A DNA stretch of 64,000 nt from Choristoneura fumiferana (lineage: Eukaryota; Arthropoda; Insecta; Lepidoptera; Tortricidae): the NCBI RefSeq assembly GCF_025370935.1, contig NC_133486.1, positions 186,001 through 250,000 on the forward strand, in the 5' to 3' direction. The notes beneath the pieces were generated by a model. The model did not search any database, had not been told where the DNA came from, and was given only the letters and a program-made list of their open reading frames with translations. Positions 9,742-19,738 of this stretch are shown one piece after another (position 1 is the stretch's first letter; the number at the start of each line of letters is the position of its first letter). Both the position numbers and the translations under genes were made by a program.

Positions 9742-10492
9742 ATAAAAGGTCAGTAAAAGTTGATGGTATACAAAATAACAAAATTACTTATTTTTATTTA
9801 TATGGTGGGTAGGAGGTACATTTATGCGTGAATATTTGCATTTATGAGTGTTATGGTATTTTGATGAAAGAACAGGAATCATTATATATTGAATCGAAGT
9901 AATAGGTTTTAATATTCAGAATGTACCTAAGTAATTTAATTTAAAGCTTAAACTTGCTACTACAAAACGAATAGCAATAAATAAAAATTCAGATAAAATA
10001 TAATTTGTGCAAATAGTCTATCGAGCACGGTTAAATATCGTGGTAACAGTCTGATTTACGACGACACACATCAAGAAAAGACCAAAGTTTTGTCAAGCAT
10101 AAAGTACCTACCTACATACTCATATCAATTCTTAATTATTATCCAATTTCAAAGATAAATGCGTATTATGTCGGTAAATTAACTAATGTTCCGTGTAGTA
10201 GTCCTGTTGCCAAGTGGAGTGTTAATTGAATTATTGCATAAAATACAGGGGTTCTAATTGATATTTTCATAACGCTGGTTATAAATATAAAAATTGAGCT
10301 GTTTTATATAATTAGAGCAATATCTACATAACGTGACTGTATGGTCGGGGTAATTAAAGTAATCATATAAATAGAAATGCGATTTGGATACAGTTTACGA
10401 ATACCAGGTAAATAAGACAATATACGCAGACTGCGCTCGCTAAGGCAGAAATCAATAATATTCGTTAAAATACGAATACAGCAATTGTAGTT

Positions 10493-10544
<52 letters not shown>

Positions 10545-11115
10545 GTATAAATTGGTGTGTGTGTTAATGATTGATCAAAGGCTTAAAACTAGTTGTAAAT
10601 TATTTACTAATAAATTACTAATATGAACATTTACTTTTACAATTTTTTTATTTTTGCAAATAATCGGTTCTATGAGGATCCCTAAATTCCCTAATGAAAA
10701 TCTCATACCAACAATAATAATAATCTTAACCGACAAAAAATATAATAGGTACCTACAAAAAAAAAAAAAAAAGTGTTTTGTTCCCATTCTGTTGGAGGTT
10801 TTCATTAAATTGAAGACGAATTCAACGGATTTCCATTCAATTGGAGATATTCACGGGTTTCCATTTAATTGGAGGCATATATTGATTTCCATTCAATTGG
10901 AGATATTTAGAGGTTTCCATTTAATTGGAGGCGTATTTAGTGGTTTCCATTCAATTGGAGATATGTGCTGGACACCATTGCAGCTGTAATAGTTCATAGA
11001 TATGCATTCAATTGAATGTATGTTCCTCTTAATTACAAATAGTAGTTTTCATTGAATTGAAAACATAATTTCGACTTAAGTAGGTGTTTCTTTCCAGGAT
11101 GCCCCAATCGACCTC
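9742..11115 (+). other. Unusually long untranslated leader of the LTR element
   Basis: About 1.39 kb between primer-binding site and gag-pol ATG. It contains an (AT)n run at 10496-10531, a run of about 16 A near 10755 and the 28-bp repeats described separately. No long ORF. GGTCAGT just after the primer site and TTTCTTTCCAG just before the ORF could be splice sites, but this is only a possibility. Confidence 0.7.
10829..10972 (+). repeat. 28-bp tandem repeats in the LTR-element leader
   Basis: Five units with TTCC at 10831, 10859, 10887, 10915 and 10945. They alternate between type A (CATTCAATTGGAGATAT) and type B (CATTTAATTGGAGGCAT) in the order A-B-A-B-A. A degenerate sixth precedes them near 10799. 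Confidence 0.85.
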
Positions 11116-11119
11116 ATGA
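11099..11119 (+). other. Seven-codon-scale upstream ORF overlapping the gag-pol start
   Basis: ATGCCCCAATCGACCTCATGA: six sense codons and a stop that overlaps the ATG of gag-pol at 11116 by four bases (ATGA). The arrangement could limit or couple initiation at gag-pol. Confidence 0.5.
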
Positions 11120-14100
11120 TGTCAAATCAATTACCAACACCAGAAAAATTAGACCTTGAAGGCGACAGTGCCTCAGTAGGATTGAGATGGGAGCAATGGA
11201 AGCGATCATTTCGTATATATGTAGAAGCTGCCGATATTACATGTCAGAAAAAGAAACGAGCAACATTATTGCTGTTAGGTGGAGTAGGCTTACAAGAAAT
11301 ATTTTATAATTTGCCAGGGGCTAGTGCAGAAGATACAAGTGATGTCGATATTTTTGAAGTGGCTCTCAAAAAATTGGATGAATACTTCCTCCCCAAACAA
11401 AATAAAACGTATGAAAGACATATTTTCCGGCTAATCAAACAGGATAAAGATGAAAGTTTCGAAAAGTTCTTAGTAAAACTTAGAGACCAGGCCGCGAAAT
11501 GTAAATTCGACAAACCTGATGAACACATAATAGATCAAATAATAGAAAGATGTGTTTCTTCAGAATTACGTAAAAAGATCCTAATCATGGGCGAAGGAGT
11601 TACATTGGATAAAGTAATTACAGAAGCCAACACACTGGAAGTGGTCAATCGTCAGTTAGAAAGTTATGAACATAAAGACATAAGTAGTAAAAATGACATC
11701 AATAACATTGTGAGCAGGAATAAAGGAGGCGGAACGTCCAAGTGGGAAAAAACCGGAAACAGGGCGATTGAAGAAAGAGAATCAGTAAAAAAATGTGGAA
11801 GATGCGGCAGAGCTATATACAACAATTCCCATGATCTGAATTGTCCCGCGAAAGACAAAAAGTGTCATAACTGTGGGAAGTTGGGACACTTTCAGCGATG
11901 TTGTAAAACAAAAGCCAACGCACAAAAAAGAAAGCTTGAAAATAAACAAAACGAAAATAAAAGTTATTACAAAAGAGCACGGAATGGAAATTCAGTAAAT
12001 TCATTGAAAGAAAAAAACAGAGAAGAAGAAGAAGTACAATACATATTTAATATGAATGATGACGCTACGATAGAATGTAAAATAGGTGGAGTGAAGCTTA
12101 AAATGTTGATTGATTCAGGGTGTAAATTGAATTTAATTTCAGATGCTAGCTGGGAATATCTAAAAAATCACAAAGTTATTTGCTGCAATCAAATCAAGGA
12201 GCCTAATAAAAAACTGTTGGCTTATGGTAGCAAGACACCTTTGGACGTCGCAGGTTCTTTTGAAACAACTTTAGAAGTAAATGGAAGAACAACTCGCAAT
12301 ACCATATACGTTATAAAAAATGGATCACGTGATCTGTTGGGAAAAGATACCGCGGTCTGTTTAGGAGTCTTAAAGTTGGGTATTGGAGTAAATCATATTG
12401 GTAATCAGAACATTACACCATTCCCAAAATTTAAAGATGTGTTGGTTGAAATACCAATTAATGACTCAATCAAACCGGTAATGCAACCTTACCGAAGAAT
12501 ACCCATACCGATAGAAGAAAGAATAAATAAGAAGATCAAAGAGTTACTGGATTTAGACATAATTGAAGAAGTACGTGGACCATCGTCGTGGGTTTCGCCA
12601 ATCGTGCCAATTCTTAAAGACGACAATGAAGTTCGTTTGTGCGTGGATATGCGGCGCGCTAATACGGCGATATTAAGAGAAAACCACCCGCTGCCTTGTA
12701 TGGAGCAATTGCTGCCCAAGATAAAAAAGGCCAAATATTTCTCAAAGCTCGATATAAAAAATGCTTTCCACCAAATAGAGCTTCATACCAATTCCCGACA
12801 TTTGACAACCTTTATTACATCGAGTGGTCTTTATAGATACAAAAGACTCATGTTTGGAGTTACGTGCGCACCTGAATTATTTCAGAAAATTTTAGAAAAA
12901 ATGCTTATAACATGCGAAGGTGTCGTAAACTTTATAGACGATATATTGATTTGGGGAAATTGTGAACAAGAACATGATTCCAGGCTAGCAAAAGTATTGG
13001 ATGTATTAAAAGAAAATAATGTTTTGCTCAATGAAGAAAAGTGCATTTATAAAGTCTCAAAAGTAAGCTTTTTAGGTCATGAACTGACACCAGAAGGAGT
13101 AAAGCCGTTACCTAAATATATCGAAAGCATAAAAAAGTTCAGGACGCCAAAGAATATCGAAGAATTGCAAAGTTTCTTGGGATTAATTAATTATATTAAT
13201 AAGTGGATACCAAACTTAGCAACGACTACAGAACCACTAAAAGAAATATTAAGAATGAAGTTAGGAAAAAAAGCAAACATTGAAAATTATTGGAAAGAAA
13301 TACATGACAACACATTTAAAAGGTTAAAGGCATCACTGTCAGAAATTGTGAATCTCGGCTATTATGACGTCAAAGATAAAACACAAGTTATAGCCGATGC
13401 AAGTCCTGTTGGCTTAGGGGCTGTTCTTGTGCAAATCGATGCGAATGGTTCTCGAATCATTGCGTATGGCAATAGAACATTAACGGATTGTGAGCGCAAA
13501 TACAGCCAAACAGAAAAAGAAGCACTTGCTCTTGTATGGGCTACTGAGCACTTCAATACGTTTCTATTCGGGAAAGAATTTGATTTAATAACTGACCATA
13601 AACCTTTAGAATTTCTGTTTAGCCCGAAATCGAAACCTTGTGCTCGGGTAGAAAGGTGGGTCCTAAGACTACAAGCGTATCGCTATAATATTAAATATAA
13701 ACCCGGTAAAACGAATATTGCTGACCCATTGTCCCGACTATGCAAAGATCACAATGTCCAACAAAGAGTTGACTATGTGCATCAAATAATAGAGCTAATA
13801 AAACCCCATGCCATATCCATGCAAGACATTATAGAAAATTCAAGGAAGGATGCAGAAATCATACACGTAAAAGAAGGGGTATATAATAACCGATGGGACG
13901 AGTCGGTAAAAAACTATAAAATATTTGAAGACGAATTGTGCTTTTATGAAAACGTGCTTTTAAGAGGAACTAAGATTGTCATTCCAGAAAAACTTCGCAA
14001 ATTAGTATTAGATGCGGCACACGAAGGTCACCCAGGGATCGTAGGGATGAAAGGGCGGCTACGAGCTAAGGTCTGGTGGCCAAGAATTGATAGTGATGTC

Positions 14101-15045
14101 GAGAAGTTAGTTAAAAGTTGCAAAGGGTGTACCTTGGTTACACTTCCAAATGCTCCAACACCAATGAAACGTCGAGAACTTCCCGCAGAACCCTGGATAG
14201 ACATTGCAATGGATCTGCTAGGGCCATTACCGAGTAACGATTATTTATTGGTTATAGTCGATTATTATAGCCGATACAAGGAGGTAAAAATTACTCGAGC
14301 AATCACAAGTTCTCAAATAATAAAAATTTTGAAAGAAATGTTCAGTCGTTTAGGTTTTCCTGCCTCTATTACTGCGGACAATGGACGCCAATTTGTGAGT
14401 GCGGAACTGAAGGCATTTTGTTGTGAATGTGGTATTAGACTTTTTAATACAGTGCCATATTGGCCACAGATGAACGGCGAAGTCGAACGCCAAAACAGGG
14501 ACATACTGAAGCGCCTAAAAATTGCTCGAACTGAAAATAAAGAAATGAAAGAGGCTTTGTATGAATACCTTTTGATGTACAACTCTACGCCTCATTCAGT
14601 GACAGGAAAAACACCATCTGAACTTTTCTTTAAGAGACAAAATCGAGATAAAATCCCCATGTTCCGAGATATAAATGACAAGGAGGATGATTCCGAAATA
14701 CGTGACCGAGACCGATTGCAAAAACAGAGAGGAAAGGAATATAGTGACCGTAAACGAAGGGCTGAAGATTCAAGAATAGTAGAAGGAGATAAAGTTTACG
14801 TCAAAGAAATGGAAAAAACGAATAAGCTTACTTCTAACTTCAATCCAACCCCACATATCGTAGAAAAAACTATAGGTGGTGATGTCACGATAAGAAACGA
14901 AGATACCGGTCAAACGTTACGAAGAAATGTGATTCATTTGAAGAAAATAGAGGGGCAATGGAGACCAGTTCAAGATGAGACAATACATAAGGATGATCCG
15001 AACTCTTCAGTTGATCAATCGAACAATTCAGCATGTACTGACTAA
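11116..15045 (+). CDS. gag-pol: Gag-Pol polyprotein of the Ty3/Gypsy-type element
   Basis: 1309 residues in one uninterrupted frame. Gag occupies about residues 1-270, with a Cys cluster from about 224 ending in the zinc knuckle CHNCGKLGHFQRCC (CX2CX4HX4C). The aspartic protease has LIDSG near 330. Reverse transcriptase has FSKLDIKNAFHQIEL near 540 and the catalytic VNFIDDILIW near 605. RNase H has VIADASPVGLGAVL near 760 and TDHKPLEFLF near 825. Integrase has an HHCC zinc region near 965-1005 and a catalytic triad D1033, D1088, E1124, giving DD35E spacing. No chromodomain or env is apparent. Gag and Pol share a frame, so their ratio cannot depend on frameshifting. ATG 11116 is followed at once by a second ATG. 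All catalytic motifs are present, so the copy may be active. Confidence 0.96.
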   Translation: MMSNQLPTPEKLDLEGDSASVGLRWEQWKRSFRIYVEAADITCQKKKRATLLLLGGVGLQEIFYNLPGASAEDTSDVDIFEVALKKLDEYFLPKQNKTYERHIFRLIKQDKDESFEKFLVKLRDQAAKCKFDKPDEHIIDQIIERCVSSELRKKILIMGEGVTLDKVITEANTLEVVNRQLESYEHKDISSKNDINNIVSRNKGGGTSKWEKTGNRAIEERESVKKCGRCGRAIYNNSHDLNCPAKDKKCHNCGKLGHFQRCCKTKANAQKRKLENKQNENKSYYKRARNGNSVNSLKEKNREEEEVQYIFNMNDDATIECKIGGVKLKMLIDSGCKLNLISDASWEYLKNHKVICCNQIKEPNKKLLAYGSKTPLDVAGSFETTLEVNGRTTRNTIYVIKNGSRDLLGKDTAVCLGVLKLGIGVNHIGNQNITPFPKFKDVLVEIPINDSIKPVMQPYRRIPIPIEERINKKIKELLDLDIIEEVRGPSSWVSPIVPILKDDNEVRLCVDMRRANTAILRENHPLPCMEQLLPKIKKAKYFSKLDIKNAFHQIELHTNSRHLTTFITSSGLYRYKRLMFGVTCAPELFQKILEKMLITCEGVVNFIDDILIWGNCEQEHDSRLAKVLDVLKENNVLLNEEKCIYKVSKVSFLGHELTPEGVKPLPKYIESIKKFRTPKNIEELQSFLGLINYINKWIPNLATTTEPLKEILRMKLGKKANIENYWKEIHDNTFKRLKASLSEIVNLGYYDVKDKTQVIADASPVGLGAVLVQIDANGSRIIAYGNRTLTDCERKYSQTEKEALALVWATEHFNTFLFGKEFDLITDHKPLEFLFSPKSKPCARVERWVLRLQAYRYNIKYKPGKTNIADPLSRLCKDHNVQQRVDYVHQIIELIKPHAISMQDIIENSRKDAEIIHVKEGVYNNRWDESVKNYKIFEDELCFYENVLLRGTKIVIPEKLRKLVLDAAHEGHPGIVGMKGRLRAKVWWPRIDSDVEKLVKSCKGCTLVTLPNAPTPMKRRELPAEPWIDIAMDLLGPLPSNDYLLVIVDYYSRYKEVKITRAITSSQIIKILKEMFSRLGFPASITADNGRQFVSAELKAFCCECGIRLFNTVPYWPQMNGEVERQNRDILKRLKIARTENKEMKEALYEYLLMYNSTPHSVTGKTPSELFFKRQNRDKIPMFRDINDKEDDSEIRDRDRLQKQRGKEYSDRKRRAEDSRIVEGDKVYVKEMEKTNKLTSNFNPTPHIVEKTIGGDVTIRNEDTGQTLRRNVIHLKKIEGQWRPVQDETIHKDDPNSSVDQSNNSACTD

Positions 15046-15122
15046 TGTGATTAGCATAAAAATAAATTTACATAACTTGTCTGATTGAGTGTTGATTTCA
15101 TGCTATTAATAAAGATTTTGAT

Positions 15123-15132
15123 AAGGAAGAGA
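15123..15132 (+). promoter_or_regulatory. Polypurine tract
   Basis: AAGGAAGAGA lies immediately before the 3' LTR, the expected position of the plus-strand primer. Confidence 0.8.
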
Positions 15133-15306
15133 TGTAGTGTTTATGTCTATTTAGTAGATATAATACATTGTCTCATGCACACAAGTATGGTGACAGCTGT
15201 CAATAGTCAGTCGGTTGCTAGACCTTGACGGTGACAGACGTGTGATACTTGGTGTGACAGTGAGCCAGTGTTATACATAAAAGTAACGATAAAGGCAGGT
15301 CTTACA
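15133..15306 (+). repeat. 3' LTR
   Basis: 174 bp, identical to the 5' LTR except for one A-to-G change near the end. Followed by the target duplication ATGAT. Confidence 0.93.
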
Positions 15307-15345
15307 ATGATGATGGTGATGAAGTTGAATAAAACATTCCATTCT

Positions 15346-16611
15346 TTTGATAAACTGTGTGAAATTCATGTCCTAAAATCACAAAACAAATTAACCCACA
15401 CTTATAACCATTACTTATCCCCATTATAGGCGTATAAAAACATTAAAACCTAGCAACGGCAGTTGAAAAAACTTCGCAATTAAGCATAGTTCGCACAATA
15501 GAATGAATTAGTTCGGGATAAAATAATGCGGGAACTTTTCCGGGATCCCGCTGTCCGGGACTTAGTGTTGTTCCAGGAGGAGTTTGGATTTATTCCACTA
15601 GTTTTTAATTGCATGATGGATAGCTAAACTGTTTTGTCGCGGGTGAGCAAAATTTATTTTAGTTCATTGATATAGACCTCTGCAAAGTAACGTCTCATTC
15701 AATAAATTACGTATTAATGTTCGCGGTTATTAGATATGAACGATGTCACGTTCCCAAAGATCCTTTGACGAGATCGAGTAACACAAACCTCTAACATTCG
15801 CATATTACCTACTATCTTTAAACGAAAAATTCTTATATATATGTAAATAAACATATAATCAGAATCTCGGAAACGGCTTCAACGATTTCAATGAAATTTG
15901 GTATGTAGGTGTTTTCGGGAATAAAAAATTGATCTATCTTGGTCTTATCTCTGGGAAAACGTTTATTAACGAGTTTTAGCTTGAGCAAAGCTCGGTCGCT
16001 CAGGTACTAATATTTCGCTTCAAATCTATCCCTTTTACCCAATAACAAAAACCAACAATGGACGGTAGATTTGCGTTATTATAATCGCAAAGGTAAACGT
16101 GCAAACCACAAAGCGAGTCATAAACTGAGGTTAGCCACGAGGTATAATAACTACGTTTAGTAATTAATACAGTTATTGTTAATTTATCCATTAACTAGTA
16201 TTTAGTGGTTACCCGCTGCTTCGCACGCGTGAATCATTAGTATAGGTAGTGCCACGAGAGTTGAAGTGAATGATTACACAGCGACATGAAGAACTGATTG
16301 CACAAAAGGAGAATGAATGAAATGAACGAGTAAATGTCAAAATCCTGCTGTCATTACATGATATGTTCTTGTGTGCGTGACCTCAACTCTGGTACAGGTA
16401 GTGTAGCCTATAATAATATCAGCAGTTGAATTGAGATTCCGGGATTTTACTGAATTCCCGTGAGAATTCCCATGGTGGTTTTTATTGTCGTTGCACGTAT
16501 AATTAATAGTAAGCAAAGTGTAAGCAGTGTCGTCGGTTAGTTCTAGGTGACTACTGACATTAACATACATACATAAAAAAGTAAAATTTTCAGACTATTC
16601 ATTTTTTTTTT
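15346..16611. repeat. Intergenic mosaic of old repeat fragments
   Basis: 15657-15715 carries the TTCATTGATATAGACCTCTG fragment seen in several foldback elements here. 15850-16010 (GGCTTCAACGATTTCAATGA, GAGCAAAGCTCGGTCGC) is a lepidopteran dispersed repeat. 16205-16230 is a relic of the 'CCGCGGCTTCGC' family. No gene seen. Confidence 0.5.
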
Positions 16612-16683
16612 GCGGATTGGGAACTTCACACACACCATTGAATTTCTTCGCAGGTTTGTGCAGGTTTCCTCACGATGTTTTCC
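16612..16683 (-). mobile_element. Internal fragment of the (GAT)n SINE
   Basis: GCGGATTGGGAACTTCACAC through CCTCACGATGTTTTCC matches the middle of the SINE in minus orientation. Both ends are missing. Confidence 0.7.
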
Positions 16684-16743
16684 TTGATATTAATTTTAGC
16701 TTTGTTACCTCTACTCTACGCATTCTTGGGGAAAAGGATCTTG

Positions 16744-17345
16744 ATACACGGACAGACAGACAGACCGACAACAAGGTGGTCAATATGTGTTCCGTTTTTA
16801 GGGTTCCGTAGCCAAAATGGCAAAAAAACGTAGCCTTAGTTTCGCCATGTCAGTATGTCTGTCGACTCGTCCATACTCGGCTTTGCTCAGAGACTATCAG
16901 TGCTAGAAAGCTGTAATTTTGCACGGATATATACAGTGTGTTACCCAGGCTTTTTTAAAGGAGGTTAAAGTAACGTATTTCTGTAAATTAACCATGACAT
17001 TAATTTAATGAATAAACTCAAATTCAGCCCTTGTTAACTTTCTAACAAAATTATAATTGCTAGCAATGTTCAGCAAAGTAAATTGACAAGTAATAATCAA
17101 AGTATCTGTCGGCTGTCAGTTACACTTACTTCTCAATTTACTTTGCTGTACATTGCAGGCAATTATAATTTTGTTCTGAATTTTAAGTAGTTTATGAATT
17201 CAACAGAAATACGTTACTTTAACCTTCCTTAATGAAGCCTGGGTGCCGGTAACACACTGTATAGCAGCAATGCCGATAAAATGGTACAAGAACAGAAAAA
17301 AAATGTTTTTTCACAATTTTTTATAAAAATATTAGGTACTATCCT
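16744..17345 (-). repeat. 'GGTTCCG...ACAGACAG' dispersed repeat split by a MITE
   Basis: Minus-strand copy of the family at 22541-23035: shared blocks are AGGGTTCCGTAGCC, AAAGCTGTAATTTTGCACG and GCCGATAAAATGGTAC. The two halves are separated by the MITE at 16933-17260. Confidence 0.65.
16933..17260. mobile_element. Mariner-like MITE, about 327 bp
   Basis: Terminal inverted repeats begin ACAGTGTGTTACC and end GGTAACACACTGT, flanked by TA. Inner arms GTTAAAGTAACGTATTTCTG and AATTATAATTTTGTT are also inverted. Inserted in another repeat. No ORF. Confidence 0.75.
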
Positions 17346-17439
17346 ATCCTGGGTGTGTCCGACACGTTCTTTACCTTGTAGGATGATGTGGAGCGTAAAT
17401 AAAACAAGAGTGTGTTCACTGATCAGCGGTTGTATTAGT

Positions 17440-17883
17440 CATCATCATCATCATCATGTCAGCCGAAAGACGTCCACTGCTGGACATAGGCCTCCCCCAA
17501 GGCTCTCCACTCAGACCGGTCTTGCGCTTTCCGCATCCACCGCGATCCCGCGATCTTAACCAAGTCGTCGCTCCATCTTGTTGGAGGCCTACCGACAGCT
17601 CGTCTCCCGGTCCGCGGACGCCATTCGAGAACCTTCTGGCCCCATCGGCCATCCGTCCTGCGAGCAATGTGCCCCGCCCACTGCCACTTTAGTTTCGCAA
17701 TTCTTCGGGCTATGACGGTAACCTTAGTTCTACTGCGGATATCATCATTTCTAATTCTATCCCGCAGAGAAACCCCGAGCATAGCCCTCTCCATAGCCCT
17801 TTGAGTGACTTTGAGTTTTCTCATGAGGCCCATCGTTAGCGCCCACGTCTCAGATCCGTATGTCATCACTGGCAACACACACT
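17440..17883 (-). pseudogene. 5'-truncated RTE LINE end with 12-bp target duplication
   Basis: A 139-residue open frame (stop at 17459) reads MLPVMTYGSETWALT, RKLKVTQRAMERAMLG, WQWAGHIARRTDGRWGQKVLEWRPRTGRRAVGRPPTRWSDD and EAYVQQWTSFG, the last part of an RTE-type RT protein. An (ATG)n tail follows at 17440-17457. The duplication GGTTGTATTAGT (17428-17439 and 17884-17895) is exact. The first residues (YGSETW) are the thumb-side end of the RT region; endonuclease and RT core are missing. Confidence 0.85.
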
Positions 17884-18232
17884 GGTTGTATTAGTACTGA
17901 ACCTTAATCCTAATGACACATGCAAGTGTCCTATAGCTAGGTATACTATATGTAAAGTATACGTTAGTCTACACGTGTTTTTATTTTCTTTTTGAAGTAG
18001 GGAAGTGGTCAAGTGTTCTGCTGGTATTTTGTGCGCATAAACTAGACTTTGTAGTGAACAACAAATAAGACTGCTTTTCTAACTTCAAACGAACAAGAAA
18101 ACAACAATTGTTATTCAATGAGCGTCCCCGACCAGCAGTAACGTCCGCGACTCACGAGGCAGCTTGTTAGGGGACGCTTGTTTATCGATGGCCGTTCTTG
18201 ATTCTTGTCTTAAAAGAAAGACAGACTCAGCA

Positions 18233-18330
18233 GGGCTACTAAGGAATTCGAAAATCGAAATTCGTTTACCGTCACTCTCACTATCATGTTAAATAATATA
18301 AGTGTCGGCGGGACGTCTTAGGCACAACGC
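18233..18330. mobile_element. Degraded GGGCTAC-family MITE
   Basis: CAGGGCTACTAAGGAATTCG and ATTAAATAATATAAGTGTCGG-like blocks match the family; the right arm is lost. Confidence 0.55.
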
Positions 18331-18671
18331 CCCGCGCTGCGCTGTCTTTGGATGAGGAAGCCCGTTTTAGTTAATTTTATATGTTTTTTAATTTTTATTT
18401 TTATGTAATAATTCAATAAATGAACAAACACTGATTTATTTCGTAAAATATTAATTTATTTACGAAACAAAGCCCTTTTATATAGTGTTTCAATATCAAA
18501 TAATAATATAATACGAGGTTTTCAATAATACTAGCGCACTGCAGCGGTCACGCAGTGAAATTAGTTAACGATAGAACCTTGTCTATTTACGAACGCATTT
18601 TACAAGAATGAGCAAGCCAAAAATAGTTCTATCAGTTATTATTTAGATTTAAAATACGCCAGAATCAAACG

Positions 18672-18780
18672 TCCGGGAGCTGGTCGCTTGCCACTCAAGG
18701 GTGTTTGACAGGTTGCCGGGAGCCGGTCGCTTGCCAATCAACGGAATGCTGGGACCCGGTCACGTACCACTCCAAGGGAT
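18672..18780. repeat. Imperfect tandem repeat, three units of about 35-45 bp
   Basis: GGGAGCTGGTCGCTTGCC, GGGAGCCGGTCGCTTGCC and GGGACCCGGTCACGTACC recur with ACTCAAGGG-like ends. GC-rich relative to flanks. No reading frame persists through all units. Confidence 0.55.
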
Positions 18781-19017
18781 AATAATAATGCGTGAACAAT
18801 AAAAGTTACATAGTAAGTGAATAATTGTTTCTACTGTTGCTATTTCTTTTCCTCACCCTCGAAGTGAAAAGCAGTGTAAAACTCGAGCATTAAACCCATT
18901 TTCCCCTCGACGTCGTACGCTCGACGCCGTACGGCTCGGGTGGCTTTATGAACGTCTCGGGCAAAATGGCTCGTTTTATGCTCTTGTTGTACAATCTACT
19001 ATTTTACTGTCTACGTA
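18781..19017. other. Intergenic, nothing identified
   Basis: A CGTCGTACGCTCGACGCCGT self-complementary stretch lies near 18911-18930. No gene. Confidence 0.3.
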
Positions 19018-19111
19018 TACTGAGCGGCAAAAAATCTGGCCCTCAAATGTACGCAGAAATTAGGTAATTTTGTATGTACCTAGAGTGGGCCAAATTTTGT
19101 GCCGCTTAGTA
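19018..19111. mobile_element. Palindromic mini-MITE TACTGAGCGGCA, copy 1
   Basis: Inverted ends TACTGAGCGGCAAAAAATCT and GGGCCAAATTTTGTGCCGCT about 94 bp apart. Copy 2 is at 24299-24384. Confidence 0.75.
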
Positions 19112-19149
19112 TTAAGTAGTATTATTTAAAAGCCACAGATGTATAATAA

Positions 19150-19738
19150 TACATTACTGCAGAGGCCATGAAGCAAGGGCAATCCCTTCAATAAGGACGA
19201 GTTCGGGGTAGACCGGATAAAACGAGTCCAGCAATCCCTGTTCTGGCCGAGGTTTGTATAGTGCTTTTCTCAAACAATGTGAGGAAATATTTCATCCATT
19301 CATCCATCCCTCCTTCCATCCATCCGTCCATCCATCCATCCTTCCTTCCATGCATCCATCCATGCATCCATCCATCTATGCATCCATCCATGCATCCATC
19401 CATCCATCCATACGTCCATGCATCCATCCATCTATGTATCCATCCATGCATCCATCCATCCATCCATCCATCCATGCATCCATCCATCCATGCAAGCATC
19501 GCATCGCAATATCGCAAATGCTTACAGAGTACTGGTGGTTGGCTGTTCCTTTGTCAGTTTAATGTCAGTAAGCAAATTTAAAAAGTTAGAGCAGCGGACA
19601 ATAATAGATTTTCATGCATACTTCATGGCCTAGGCCAAGAAGTTCTGTAGGGAGGTGGTAGGGAGCCATAAATGAGAAACTTCGTGTCCCCATTTCGTGA
19701 CATTAACGCATACATTTCCGAGCATGTTTGAGAAATAG
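19150..19738. repeat. Tandem duplication, unit 1 (short array)
   Basis: Starts TACATTACTGCAGAGGCC, contains TGTTCTGGCCGAGGTTTGTA, a CCAT/CATC tetranucleotide array at about 19290-19500, then AAATTTAAAAAGTTAGAGCA to GAGCATGTTTGAGAAA. The same order repeats in unit 2. Confidence 0.85.

Larger units (their letters stand above)
9556..15306 (+). mobile_element. Complete Ty3/Gypsy-type LTR retrotransposon, 5751 bp
   Basis: Two 174-bp LTRs, a primer-binding site, a 1.39-kb leader, one gag-pol ORF and a polypurine tract, flanked by the 5-bp duplication ATGAT (9551-9555 and 15307-15311). The LTRs differ only at the A/G of AAGACAGG versus AAGGCAGG, so insertion was recent. No env-like ORF. The single fused ORF and the putative tRNA-Ser primer recall the Mag lineage, which is an inference. 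It inserted in the GAT tail of SINE copy B. Confidence 0.93.
9041..15345. mobile_element. Foldback element interrupted by a SINE and an LTR retrotransposon
   Basis: The left arm (about 9041-9205) and right arm (9344-9466, resuming at 15320-15345) are inverted copies. Matching blocks include AACACTTGACAGATCGGCGT versus its complement near 9384-9403, TTTTCAACTTTGACGTC, CTGAATTTGAA, and the outermost GGAATGTTTTACTCAA against the complement of TTGAATAAAACATTCC beyond the LTR element. The arms only line up if 9467-15319 is treated as inserted DNA. The central spacer (9206-9343) carries the TTCATTGATATGGACCTCCG repeat. Confidence 0.7.

Noticed and set aside
11304..14582. Minus-strand frames of 63-89 codons inside the LTR element
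   Set aside because: They are shadows of the gag-pol frame with no conserved features.
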